From NCBI GenBank assembly GCA_017530465.1, contig JAFXMJ010000188.1:1-5697 (forward strand): 5,697 bases of DNA, given 5' to 3'. This DNA comes from Bacteroidales bacterium. GTDB taxonomy: Bacteria; Bacteroidota; Bacteroidia; Bacteroidales; UBA3824. This document shows, in pieces, positions 1 to 5,697 of this stretch; position 1 is the first letter of the stretch; the number at the start of each line of letters is the position of its first letter. Made by a program: the position numbers and the translations under genes. The notes below the pieces were generated by a model, which searched no databases, was not told where the DNA came from, and saw only the letters and a program-made list of their open reading frames with translations.

Positions 1-142
1 GAAACAACCGAGAGGTCATTTTTTACCCCCCCCGTAAAGTTTACTTTACTTTGTGTTAATTTTATTGTATTTTGTTCTATCATTTTTGCAATCAGTTTTT
101 TTTGTTTATTCTTGCAATTATTGTGCCGAGATAGTTTTTGCT
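1..142. other. AT-rich non-coding end region with homopolymer tracts
   Basis: Follows the last reading frame of the operon. It contains long T/A runs, a weak six-pair AT-rich hairpin (34-39 with 44-49) and a run of eight C (26-33). I see no terminator for the minus-strand operon here: the hairpin is followed by G8, not T, in that direction. A minus-strand ATG at 19 opens a frame MTSRLF to the window edge, which could be the next gene but is too short to judge. Confidence 0.5.
26..33 (-). repeat. Homopolymer tract G8 (minus strand) upstream of a possible start codon
   Basis: Eight consecutive C on the plus strand, read as G8 on the minus strand. The tract lies six bases upstream of a minus-strand ATG at 19. 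Such mononucleotide tracts can change length by slippage. The tract itself is directly visible; any regulatory role is speculative. Confidence 0.4.
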
Positions 143-622
143 CTACGGACGAGTTGTCTTATTGCTTATTATAATCCATCCAATGGCGCACAGGGCGATA
201 ATCACTGCAACCGTCATAAGCACATACGAAAGAATTTTCAAAACTGTTGCGCCCAAGGTTTGTTGGCTGCTTACCGAGATTTTGTCGCCGCCTACAATTA
301 TGACATTTTTTCCGGGGAAGACGTTGAAATCTGCCTCGCCATTGCCTAAACGCACCGCAAATGTGGCTTCTTCGTCTTTGTCCATGTAGGTGAAATTATA
401 ACGAGTGCCAAATGTAATCTCCTTGTCTCCAAACTCTTCCGCCAATTTTTGTGTGTCGTCTTTAAATTGCTTGATGAAATCCATCATAGCCTGTTCGGGG
501 TTTGAGATGTTTACCGAGCGGTCGGGGTAATAGCGCGACATTTCAAAACGCTCCACCTTGTCGGCATTGATTTCCGATTCCATAATCCGTTTGGCGGTTT
601 TTATGTATGAAAATACAATCAC
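143..622 (-). CDS. C-terminal fragment of a paralogue of the gene at 1054-1800
   Basis: 159 codons from a GTG at 622 that overlaps the TGA of the preceding frame by four bases (GTGA). An in-frame TAA at 629-631 bars any earlier start; the first ATG is at 583 (MESEINADKVERF). There is no N-terminal signal, and one membrane segment at ~128-152 with a short tail, so alone it would be a tail-anchored protein. The region YNFTYMDKDEEATFAVRLG followed by FPGKNVIIVGGDKISVSS aligns with YNYGLIAPDAKLSFVAEIG and FDGNKDIVEGTKESLAS of the intact paralogue, and the membrane segments coincide. It therefore carries only the C-terminal half of that family. A helical insert (residues ~40-65) is absent from the intact copy. 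It may be translated by coupling, but I favour it being the remnant of a broken gene. Confidence 0.65.
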   Translation of the reverse strand: MIVFSYIKTAKRIMESEINADKVERFEMSRYYPDRSVNISNPEQAMMDFIKQFKDDTQKLAEEFGDKEITFGTRYNFTYMDKDEEATFAVRLGNGEADFNVFPGKNVIIVGGDKISVSSQQTLGATVLKILSYVLMTVAVIIALCAIGWIIISNKTTRP

Positions 623-1044
623 AAGGCTTTATTGGCGTTCCGTCGTTGAGCGTAAATTTTTTCTACCCATTGATGGTAATACGGCGATTCTCCGGCTTTG
701 CGCATTGATTTGCGAAATAGAGTGAGCGTCTCTTGCGTGATGCTGATGCAGAGATATTGACCGTTGAGCACATCGAAAACATTGTCTTTCACTAACTGCG
801 GATTTTTGAAGACATAGTTTTTGACGAGGTAGTTTTGGGGCGTGCCATTTAGAGCGGCGGCGATTTCGCTGTCGGATGTTAGCACGGGAAGTGCGTCGAG
901 GCGGTTTTGTAATTCCATCTCCTCGTCGGTGATGACTTGTGCGGTGTTTTTCAAGTGGTTACCAAACCAAAACAATCCCGCAGCCGCCAATAGAATTATC
1001 ACTGCAACGGCGATGCCGCATCCGGGGTTAGATTTGTTTTCAAT
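619..1044 (-). CDS. N-terminal fragment of a paralogue of the preceding gene; likely non-ATG start
   Basis: Open frame of 141 codons if read from an ATT at 1044, nine bases after the upstream TAA and in the same frame. The first conventional start is GTG at 1002, but that would cut the membrane segment (GCGIAVAVIILLAAAGLFWF) in half, and the residues upstream of it (IENKSNPGCG) look like a normal cytoplasmic N-terminus. This suggests an ancestral ATG is now ATT. The soluble part aligns with the preceding protein: RLDALPVLT with RVDSLQMLT, LVKNYVFKNPQLV with YVINGYQFPKYELV, and GQYLCISI with GYLYISV. The last ~12 residues (KIYAQRRNANKAL) use rare-looking CGA and CGG Arg codons and match nothing. 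The frame one base over at the same place reads KFTLNDGTPI, which does match. The end is therefore probably a frameshift product. Confidence 0.6.
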   Translation of the reverse strand: MENKSNPGCGIAVAVIILLAAAGLFWFGNHLKNTAQVITDEEMELQNRLDALPVLTSDSEIAAALNGTPQNYLVKNYVFKNPQLVKDNVFDVLNGQYLCISITQETLTLFRKSMRKAGESPYYHQWVEKIYAQRRNANKAL

Positions 1045-1053
1045 TACAATAAT

Positions 1054-1800
1054 TTATTGTTTCTTGTTGCCGGCTTTGCTGCGCTGGCGTTCGAGACGTT
1101 TTTGTTCTTTTTCCTTGATAGTTAGATAGTCGGCGAATACAAAAAGCCCCATCAAACCAAATGCAATGCCCAGAATGATATTGTACAACAGGAAGAGTGT
1201 TGAATCTTTGGTTTTGGACGCCAGGCTTTCTTTTGTGCCTTCCACGATGTCTTTGTTGCCGTCGAAGCCTGACACTTTTGCCGAATTGCCGCCAATTTCA
1301 GCCACAAACGACAGTTTTGCATCTGGAGCTATCAATCCGTAGTTATATTCGTAGCCGCTTCGTGAACGTTTGGTTGCGGCTCCGGCGGTTGATACTGTTG
1401 CTTTGTTGAAGTCGAGGAGTTCGGTCTGTTCATCAAAAAACAGCCTGCCGTATTTTGTATCGCCGAGGTTGGGGTTGTCGTGATATTTTCCGTCATTGCC
1501 TTTTTCGCTCACTGACACCGAGATGTAAAGGTATCCATCGGCGAGTATATGGTTTGGGTCGCCAACAAGTTCGTACTTTGGGAATTGGTAACCGTTAATC
1601 ACGTACAATTTTGGCTGTGGATTTTTCACCGCATCCAAAATCTGCGCCGTGGTTGTGAGCATTTGCAGTGAATCCACACGCTGCATATAGCTGGATTCTG
1701 CCTTGTTTTTCATGGAGGATACTATGCCGCATCCGCCAAGACAGCAAATCATCAATACAATCAGTATGATGTTGCGTGGTCGTAGAAATTTCTTTTGCAT
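1054..1800 (-). CDS. Two-pass membrane protein, possible BAM/GIDE-like domain; intact paralogue of the split gene downstream
   Basis: 248 residues from an ATG 12 bases after the upstream stop, with an A-rich leader. A hydrophobic segment at ~11-27 ends in LGGC (C24). That could be a lipobox, but a second membrane segment at ~201-223 and a Lys/Arg-rich tail (227-248) argue for a two-pass protein. The soluble domain (~30-198) contains IxGYxF (69-73), a LADGYLYISVSVSE strand (86-99), RLFFDEQTELL (119-129) and a YEYNYG...DAKLSFVAEIGG section (150-171), then a short helix before the second membrane segment. This order is reminiscent of BAM/GIDE-type domains, which also sit between two membrane segments; the resemblance is by eye and tentative. 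The N-half matches the frame at 619-1044 and the C-half the frame at 143-622, so this is the intact member of a paralogue pair. The second and fourth genes of the operon are not related to each other in any way I can see. Confidence 0.88.
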   Translation of the reverse strand: MQKKFLRPRNIILIVLMICCLGGCGIVSSMKNKAESSYMQRVDSLQMLTTTAQILDAVKNPQPKLYVINGYQFPKYELVGDPNHILADGYLYISVSVSEKGNDGKYHDNPNLGDTKYGRLFFDEQTELLDFNKATVSTAGAATKRSRSGYEYNYGLIAPDAKLSFVAEIGGNSAKVSGFDGNKDIVEGTKESLASKTKDSTLFLLYNIILGIAFGLMGLFVFADYLTIKEKEQKRLERQRSKAGNKKQ

Positions 1801-1812
1801 GATTTTTTCGTT

Positions 1813-2733
1813 TTAATTTATTTTTTCAATGATGAACCTAAGTTCTTTCTCGTGGTCGCGGAGATAACGGCAGGTTTCGAGTGCTTTGAATTGGTTTTTA
1901 TGACAGAAACCCTCCGATTTTACTAATGCCGCCTGTCCAATCATCGTCTTGAACACAAACTTGCCACAGCCAGCCACAGGCACGCCGTCCTTGTCGGTGA
2001 TGATGAGGCGGAAGATGTCTTTTTCGGCGGCGTTGTTAAATTCGATTTTGTCGAATTTCATTTTCATGTTGACGTTTTCGTCAATATAAAAATGAACACT
2101 GTCGTTCTCAATGCTGCAACCTTCATAAACCTGTTTGTTCAATGGTGTCAGGCTTAGGAGCGGTTTTTCTGCGTCGATGCCCAGCACTTCTATTAGTCCG
2201 GCCGTGGATTCGTTGGTGATGCTGCCGTCTGTGTCGTGTTGTATGTATATCATCGGTATTCCAATCGACAACAATAGGAAGATTGCGAAAAAAACGATGA
2301 GCATCCACCTGAAAGTCTTTCGATAATTCTTTTTGGCTTTGTCGGTCTCCGTGATTTGTTGTTCGAATTTGTCGAGGTAGTTTTTCACGTCGGGATATTC
2401 GGTGTATGGCTCAATCTGCTGCTTCAGTGCGTTGATTCTTGGCAGGATTGTCGGGTCAGCCTTCTTTTCCTTCTTGTTTTTCATTAAAAGCATCACGCCA
2501 AAGATTAGCAATATCGGCGCAACTATGATAATCAGCATTATAAGTCCTAAGCTGAACGTCACTACGGCAAATAATGTCAATAGCGGCGCAATCACGGACA
2601 ATATTATGATGAAAATTGGAAAAAAGTTTCTCACCAATGCTCCGACGTTTTTCGGGTATTGGTTTTTGTATTCTTTGAGCAAGTTTTCCAGTTCTATGCT
2701 CTTGTTTTGGAAGTATTCTTTGTTCTTGTCCAT
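1813..2733 (-). CDS. Three-pass membrane protein, zinc-ribbon-less paralogue of the upstream gene
   Basis: 306 residues. I chose the ATG at 2733, 13 bases after the upstream stop with a weak AGG before it. A longer start at 2805 would overlap the upstream gene and add a Ser-rich stretch that looks like out-of-frame translation. Residues 1-35 are a charged helix, followed by membrane segments at ~37-58 and ~61-84. A helical linker (~92-140, with YPDVKNYLDKFEQQI and KNYRK) leads to a third segment at ~142-163 and a C-terminal soluble domain (~164-306). The same order occurs in the upstream protein: its linker has NPEARKTLQDFEAEI and KKNRN, and both C-terminal domains carry DKDxxPV (247-253 here) and KxxGxC (C277 here). 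The two therefore arose by duplication, and this copy lost or never had the ribbons. The soluble domain has four Cys (206, 256, 277, 288). A complex between the two proteins is inference. No function is recognised. Confidence 0.9.
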   Translation of the reverse strand: MDKNKEYFQNKSIELENLLKEYKNQYPKNVGALVRNFFPIFIIILSVIAPLLTLFAVVTFSLGLIMLIIIVAPILLIFGVMLLMKNKKEKKADPTILPRINALKQQIEPYTEYPDVKNYLDKFEQQITETDKAKKNYRKTFRWMLIVFFAIFLLLSIGIPMIYIQHDTDGSITNESTAGLIEVLGIDAEKPLLSLTPLNKQVYEGCSIENDSVHFYIDENVNMKMKFDKIEFNNAAEKDIFRLIITDKDGVPVAGCGKFVFKTMIGQAALVKSEGFCHKNQFKALETCRYLRDHEKELRFIIEKIN

Positions 2734-2746
2734 AATAGCCTGTCGT

Positions 2747-4237
2747 TTAGTAGATTGTGAATGTGCTGACACTGTCGATGACGCTTTGGAGTTCGCGGAT
2801 GTCAAATGTGGAGTCCTTGGCTATGAAGTCGGCGTAACAATTGCCCTTGCCTTTTTTCAAGATTGAATAGAAATTGTCTTCCTGCTCCCACTCCGATGCG
2901 TCGTACATTCCATTGTCGATATCTTCGGCGTTGTCTTGTGATTTTTCAATCGCCATAATTTTTATCGGGTAGAATTTCCTGCCGACCGGTTTTTTATCCT
3001 TGTCCCAGAGGAATACGTTGAGTATGGCTGTGTCGGCGTTTGGAAGTTGTTGCCCCGTTGATTCAAGTTTTACGCCGCTTACTTGTAGCCTGTACCACGG
3101 TTTGCCGTTCAGGAGATGGTCGTCTATTAAATCTTCCTCGTATTGTACGGCGATGCTCAGTACGGCGTCGTTGTCGTTTTTGATGTAATTTGAATACCTG
3201 TCGTGTACTTGGAGAGTTTGGAATGGGGCTATGTTTTTGCGTGCAGCCATTGAGATTTCATAGGTCTGCTTGTATTGTTCCTCGTTTTCCTGATATTTGG
3301 TCACTGCGCTTTTGTGGGTGTATGGCAGGATGAAGGCGATTACTATCAACCCAATAAACATATATGTAATCATGTTGCGGTTTTTCTTGCGCTTAAGGTT
3401 GATTACTTCAATCTCTGCTTCAAAGTCTTGGAGAGTTTTCCGCGCCTCGGGATTGTCGCCGTAAAGCGTTTCAAGTGTGCGCGAGTACATTTCCTGAGCG
3501 TAAAGGGCGTCGTAGTATGCATTGTCAGCCTTCATGACAGGCGATGCTGTCTTGCCCATATTGAAGAGAATAAAAAACGCAATTATCATGCACGGGAACG
3601 ATAGCAAGCACAGAAGTAGTGCCCCGAAAGAAATTGACAGCACCAAAAACAAAGCTCCAAGGAAAAAAAGTAGCACCGGCAGCCTGAACATCAGCACGTC
3701 TTTGGCTGACACGTTGAAGGCGTCCTTCAACCGCTTAATGCTCTGTTCTATATTGGAGATTAGTTTTTTGACGTTGAGGTCAGAGTCGGTCTGCTCTTGG
3801 AGTATGTGTCCGCAGTATCCGCACACGTTGCTAATGAGCGGGAACGGTGCGCGGCAGTTTGGGCAGGTCTTGGAATTGTGCTGTTGGTAAGCAGTGATTT
3901 CGTTTTCTCGGTTGATGATGTCAGCCTCGGCACCGCTGATGTATGGCGGCGGGGTGGCGGTCTTGATGACTTCGCGCAAGTCCCTGAAACAGTGCAGGCA
4001 CTGGTCTGAAATCAACGGTGTCAGCGCGCCGCAAAATGGGCAGTGCGTCATTTCTTCTTTGGAATATATCGACCTGATGCGCTCATCTGTGGCGTGGTTC
4101 AGGTAGGCGTCGATTTCCTGTTGAGGGACGCCCATCTCCAATGCGGCGTTGACGATGGTCTGCCGCTCCACCTGCGTCAAGACCTTGTCTTTCAACGCTA
4201 ATTCGGTGAGTTTTTGTATCTTTTGTGGTATCGCCAT
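2747..4237 (-). CDS. Membrane protein with two N-terminal zinc ribbons and a C-terminal extramembrane domain
   Basis: First gene of the operon; 496 residues from an ATG 28 bases after the predicted transcription start. Residues ~1-50 form a helical module (LTELALKDKVLTQVERQTI...) of the kind found in TerB- or SHOCT-like leaders, seen by eye only. Two zinc ribbons follow, C66xxC69-x10-C80xxC83 and C125xxC128-x10-C139xxC142; both contain PLIS before the second Cys pair, so they look like an internal duplication. Membrane segments lie at ~183-201, ~203-226 and ~289-305, with a charged helical stretch between the second and third. Residues ~306-496 form a soluble domain, probably outside the membrane if the ribbons are cytoplasmic. 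Residues ~160-496 align with the next gene in order and spacing, including DKDxxPV (412-418 here) and a later KxxGxC motif. Bacterial zinc ribbons of this type usually bind proteins or nucleic acids; the partner here is unknown. The function is not recognised. Confidence 0.92.
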   Translation of the reverse strand: MAIPQKIQKLTELALKDKVLTQVERQTIVNAALEMGVPQQEIDAYLNHATDERIRSIYSKEEMTHCPFCGALTPLISDQCLHCFRDLREVIKTATPPPYISGAEADIINRENEITAYQQHNSKTCPNCRAPFPLISNVCGYCGHILQEQTDSDLNVKKLISNIEQSIKRLKDAFNVSAKDVLMFRLPVLLFFLGALFLVLSISFGALLLCLLSFPCMIIAFFILFNMGKTASPVMKADNAYYDALYAQEMYSRTLETLYGDNPEARKTLQDFEAEIEVINLKRKKNRNMITYMFIGLIVIAFILPYTHKSAVTKYQENEEQYKQTYEISMAARKNIAPFQTLQVHDRYSNYIKNDNDAVLSIAVQYEEDLIDDHLLNGKPWYRLQVSGVKLESTGQQLPNADTAILNVFLWDKDKKPVGRKFYPIKIMAIEKSQDNAEDIDNGMYDASEWEQEDNFYSILKKGKGNCYADFIAKDSTFDIRELQSVIDSVSTFTIY

Positions 4238-4270
4238 AAGGCAGTCTGTTTGTTGATTAATAATTCCGCC

Positions 4271-4302
4271 GAAAGATAAAAATATTTTTTGTGATATACA
4301 AA
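4271..4302 (-). promoter_or_regulatory. Candidate Bacteroidales-type promoter for the membrane protein operon
   Basis: On the minus strand TTTG (4302-4299) is separated by 20 bases from TATCTTTC (4278-4271). The latter matches the Bacteroidales -7 consensus TAnnTTTG at all but the last base, and the spacing fits that promoter class. Transcription would start near 4265, giving a leader of roughly 28 bases before the ATG at 4237. The TTTG lies inside the T-tract of the preceding terminator. AT-rich sequence makes chance matches possible. Confidence 0.45.
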
Positions 4303-4334
4303 AAAAAGGACACCCCGTAATTGGGATGTCCTTT
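4300..4334 (-). terminator. Rho-independent terminator of the ZinT-like gene
   Basis: Read on the minus strand, GGACATCCC (4331-4323) pairs with GGGGTGTCC (4316-4308) around a six-base loop. There is one T-G wobble, and flanking AAA/TTT extends the stem to about 12 pairs. It is followed at once by eight T (4307-4300). It lies ~30 bases after the stop codon at 4365. On the plus strand the hairpin is followed only by TTTCCTG, so it would act poorly in that direction, and no plus-strand gene is present. Confidence 0.9.
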
Positions 4335-4364
4335 CCTGATTGTAATTAAAATTATGAAGGAAAA

Positions 4365-5697
4365 CTACTCTTCTTTTCCGCCGAGGTTCTCGTCGCAGAA
4401 TAGTTTGATGCAGGCTTTTACGTCGTCGTCGGGGTTGTTCTCTATCATACCGGCGGCGAGCCAATAGGCGTATTTGCCGGAGAGCATGTTGAGAAGATCT
4501 TCTTCTGACGTGCCGTACCTAAACTCGATGTGGTAGGTGGTAGCGGGGGTGTCGCCGGCAAAGAAGAAGTACGTAAACTCGTCGGCGTTGTCGTCGTCCG
4601 ACTTGTATTCGGAGAATGTCATTCCGAAGGTGTTGTCGGTAACTTCCTTCACAAAATGGTAGTTGTGAGAAAATACTTGTGCGCCATCGTTGTCAAAACC
4701 CGTAATGTTGCGGCCGTCGATTTTGATGGTAGAAACGCCGTTGATGAAGTAACAGTTGAATTGGAATTTGCCCGACTGAATGTCGTATGCGGCTTCGGCT
4801 TCTGCACCGTAGATAGTGCCTTGCATTGACGTCTGCATATATTGCGCGGTGGCTGCGGCGGCTTCGTCGTTTGCAGAGTATGGCTTGCAACATTCTACCC
4901 AATATGCCGCCCACTTGTCGCCGCACATTCCTTTCGGGGAGAAGAGTTCTACGTAAGAGCCGGTGAGTTGGTTGATGATGCCATTGTCGAAGGTGATTGT
5001 TGCGCCGGCGTTTACGTAGTTGTCATCAACAAAAGACACTGTATATACGTCGTTGCCATAGACTAAACCCTTGATTGTAAGAGTATTGTCGGCGTAGGTG
5101 TAGTCAGATTCGGTGAGGGCTGTTGCCTTTTTGCCGCTACCTTTCTTTACGGATGCCAATTGGTAGTTGGCGTCGGATGGGAGGTCGGCGAAGTTGAGTT
5201 TTACCGACGGATTTTCGCCCGGCATTGCGTCGCCCGGTGTTACGGTGGCGGCGGTCTGTTTCTTCACAAATACGTCCAAGTCAACCGAGATGTCCACGGT
5301 GTCTTTGAGGATGTAGGTGATGTTTTTGAGGGTCTTGCCTTCGAGGTCGGCGGTGTGCTTGTATGCACGTGCGCAGCCGTGCGGCTCGGTAAACTCCTTG
5401 ACGCAGAATGTAAATTCGGCGGGTTTGAGCCACAAGTTGTTGAGGAATTGGAGACCGTACTTTGCGCCGTCGGTGGTGGTGAGGATTGCACCTTGGAGGT
5501 TGTCGGTGGTAACACCTTCGAGCCCGTCGAGTGAGATTACGTAGTTGCCCCATTTGGCGTCAAAACCCGACAGGAGGGTTGCTGTGGCGGTCTGTTGTGC
5601 CACTTTGGAGTTGCTCGCTCCAAAACTTCCGTCATCATTTACAGTCTTGTATTCTTCGGGCGCGGTCTCCAACAATGTGTACCGCGACTTGTCTTCA
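4365..5697 (-). CDS. Partial exported protein with C-terminal ZinT/YodA-like domain (5' end outside window)
   Basis: The reading frame is open to the window edge, so the start and any signal peptide are missing; 443 residues are visible. The TTG at 5675 is an ordinary Leu codon, since the frame continues upstream as coding-like sequence. Visible residues ~45-147 form a beta-rich module with a DGAKYGLQFLNNLW core and a His/Cys-containing HGCARAYKH stretch. Residues ~160-235 form a second beta-rich module. Residues ~245-420 resemble the ZinT/YodA calycin fold: a KWAAYW opening, a long helix, an STIKIDGRNITGF strand pair, and a closing HIEFRYGTSEEDLLNML segment like the family's HFHxYFG...LLxEL ending. 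Only one His of the usual H-x-H survives there, with further His in SHNYHF, so metal binding is uncertain. ZinT proteins bind zinc outside the cytoplasm; a role in metal or haem handling at the cell surface is inference. It ends at TAG just before a strong terminator. The gene is real; the function is tentative. Confidence 0.85.
   Translation of the reverse strand, partial: EDKSRYTLLETAPEEYKTVNDDGSFGASNSKVAQQTATATLLSGFDAKWGNYVISLDGLEGVTTDNLQGAILTTTDGAKYGLQFLNNLWLKPAEFTFCVKEFTEPHGCARAYKHTADLEGKTLKNITYILKDTVDISVDLDVFVKKQTAATVTPGDAMPGENPSVKLNFADLPSDANYQLASVKKGSGKKATALTESDYTYADNTLTIKGLVYGNDVYTVSFVDDNYVNAGATITFDNGIINQLTGSYVELFSPKGMCGDKWAAYWVECCKPYSANDEAAAATAQYMQTSMQGTIYGAEAEAAYDIQSGKFQFNCYFINGVSTIKIDGRNITGFDNDGAQVFSHNYHFVKEVTDNTFGMTFSEYKSDDDNADEFTYFFFAGDTPATTYHIEFRYGTSEEDLLNMLSGKYAYWLAAGMIENNPDDDVKACIKLFCDENLGGKEE

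Larger units (their letters stand above)
143..1044 (-). pseudogene. Probable single gene split by start loss and A-run indels (composite of the two frames above)
   Basis: Taken together the two frames rebuild a protein with the layout of the intact paralogue at 1054-1800: membrane segment, soluble domain, membrane segment. Removing one base from the six-A run (minus strand, 662-657) carries the reading from ...QWVEK into FTLNDGTPIKPCDCIF, which aligns with LFFDEQTELLDFNKATV of the intact copy. Removing one base from the five-A run (602-598) then joins HK to TAKRIMESEIN of the downstream frame. With the ATT start this makes three separate lesions. The restored protein would be about 280 residues. 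Alternatives are assembly or sequencing errors at the homopolymers (which would not explain the ATT), or two genuine coupled half-genes. Confidence 0.5.
4238..4364. other. Intergenic region between two transcription units
   Basis: This is the only sizeable gap between the minus-strand genes. It holds the terminator of the ZinT-like gene and then the candidate promoter of the downstream operon. A minus-strand open frame spanning it (4198-4464) has a poor Arg/Lys-rich composition and overlaps real genes and the terminator, so it is not coding. Confidence 0.8.

Noticed and set aside
34..49. Hairpin as a terminator of the operon
   Set aside because: The six-pair stem is AT-rich and on the minus strand is followed by G8 rather than a T-tract.
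68..74. Plus-strand TATTTTG as a -7 promoter element
   Set aside because: It is one base short of TAnnTTTG, lies in very AT-rich sequence, and no plus-strand gene follows.
53..389. Plus-strand open frames near the left end
   Set aside because: They run from AT-rich non-coding sequence into the antisense of a well-supported minus-strand frame, and their composition (Cys/Tyr-rich, no domain pattern) is not protein-like.
612..635. Programmed -1 frameshift joining the two half-genes at their overlap
   Set aside because: There is no X-XXY-YYZ slippery sequence in the overlap, and a joint there would not recover the middle segment that matches the paralogue.
1054..1800. Lipoprotein call for the 248-residue protein based on LGGC
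   Set aside because: The Cys sits at the end of a hydrophobic segment that fits a membrane anchor, and the split paralogue has no such motif at the same place; left as a possibility only.
2734..2805. Longer N-terminus for the 306-residue membrane protein
   Set aside because: It would overlap the upstream gene by about 59 bases and add a low-complexity Ser/Thr/Ala stretch; the ATG at 2733 has the spacing expected in this operon.
4198..4464. Minus-strand open frame across the intergenic region
   Set aside because: It overlaps both neighbouring genes and runs through the terminator and promoter, with an Arg/Lys-rich composition typical of out-of-frame reading.
4842..5566. Plus- and minus-strand alternative frames within the ZinT-like gene
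   Set aside because: They are shadows of a GC-richer gene: Val/Gly-rich on one strand and Arg/His/Pro-rich on the other, without plausible starts or domains.

Overview
The window looks like a chromosomal segment of a Bacteroidota bacterium, probably a gut-type Bacteroidales. This rests on A-rich leaders with little Shine-Dalgarno signal, a promoter resembling the Bacteroidales TTTG / TAnnTTTG type, and the style of the proteins. No rRNA, tRNA, transposase or CRISPR was seen, and every credible gene is on the minus strand, so transcription runs from high to low coordinates.

Right part (4365-5697): the 3' part of a gene for a large, probably exported protein whose start lies beyond the window. 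Its last ~175 residues resemble the ZinT/YodA calycin-type metal-binding domain, preceded by beta-rich modules. It ends at a strong intrinsic terminator (4300-4334). The terminator's T-tract carries the -33 element of a candidate promoter for the next transcription unit.

Left part (143-4237): a tight cluster of membrane protein genes with gaps of about 9-13 bases or small overlaps, almost certainly one operon. In order of transcription they are: (A) a 496-residue protein with a short helical N-terminal module, two zinc ribbons, three membrane segments and an extramembrane C-terminal domain; (B) a 306-residue paralogue of A without the zinc ribbons; (C) a 248-residue protein with a membrane segment at each end; (D1 and D2) two short reading frames that match the N-terminal and C-terminal halves of C. 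The operon is therefore two paralogue pairs, A/B and C/D. D appears to be a single gene broken by loss of an ATG start (now ATT) and by one or two single-base indels in A-runs, unless these are sequencing errors.

No gene in the operon has a function I can name with confidence. C and D resemble the BAM/GIDE-type layout (membrane segment, extramembrane domain, membrane segment), which is an inference. The zinc ribbons of A and the ZinT-like domain upstream invite a metal-related reading, but the terminator separates them and the link is weak. The left end (1-142) is AT-rich non-coding sequence with an eight-base G tract (minus strand) just upstream of a possible start of the next gene.
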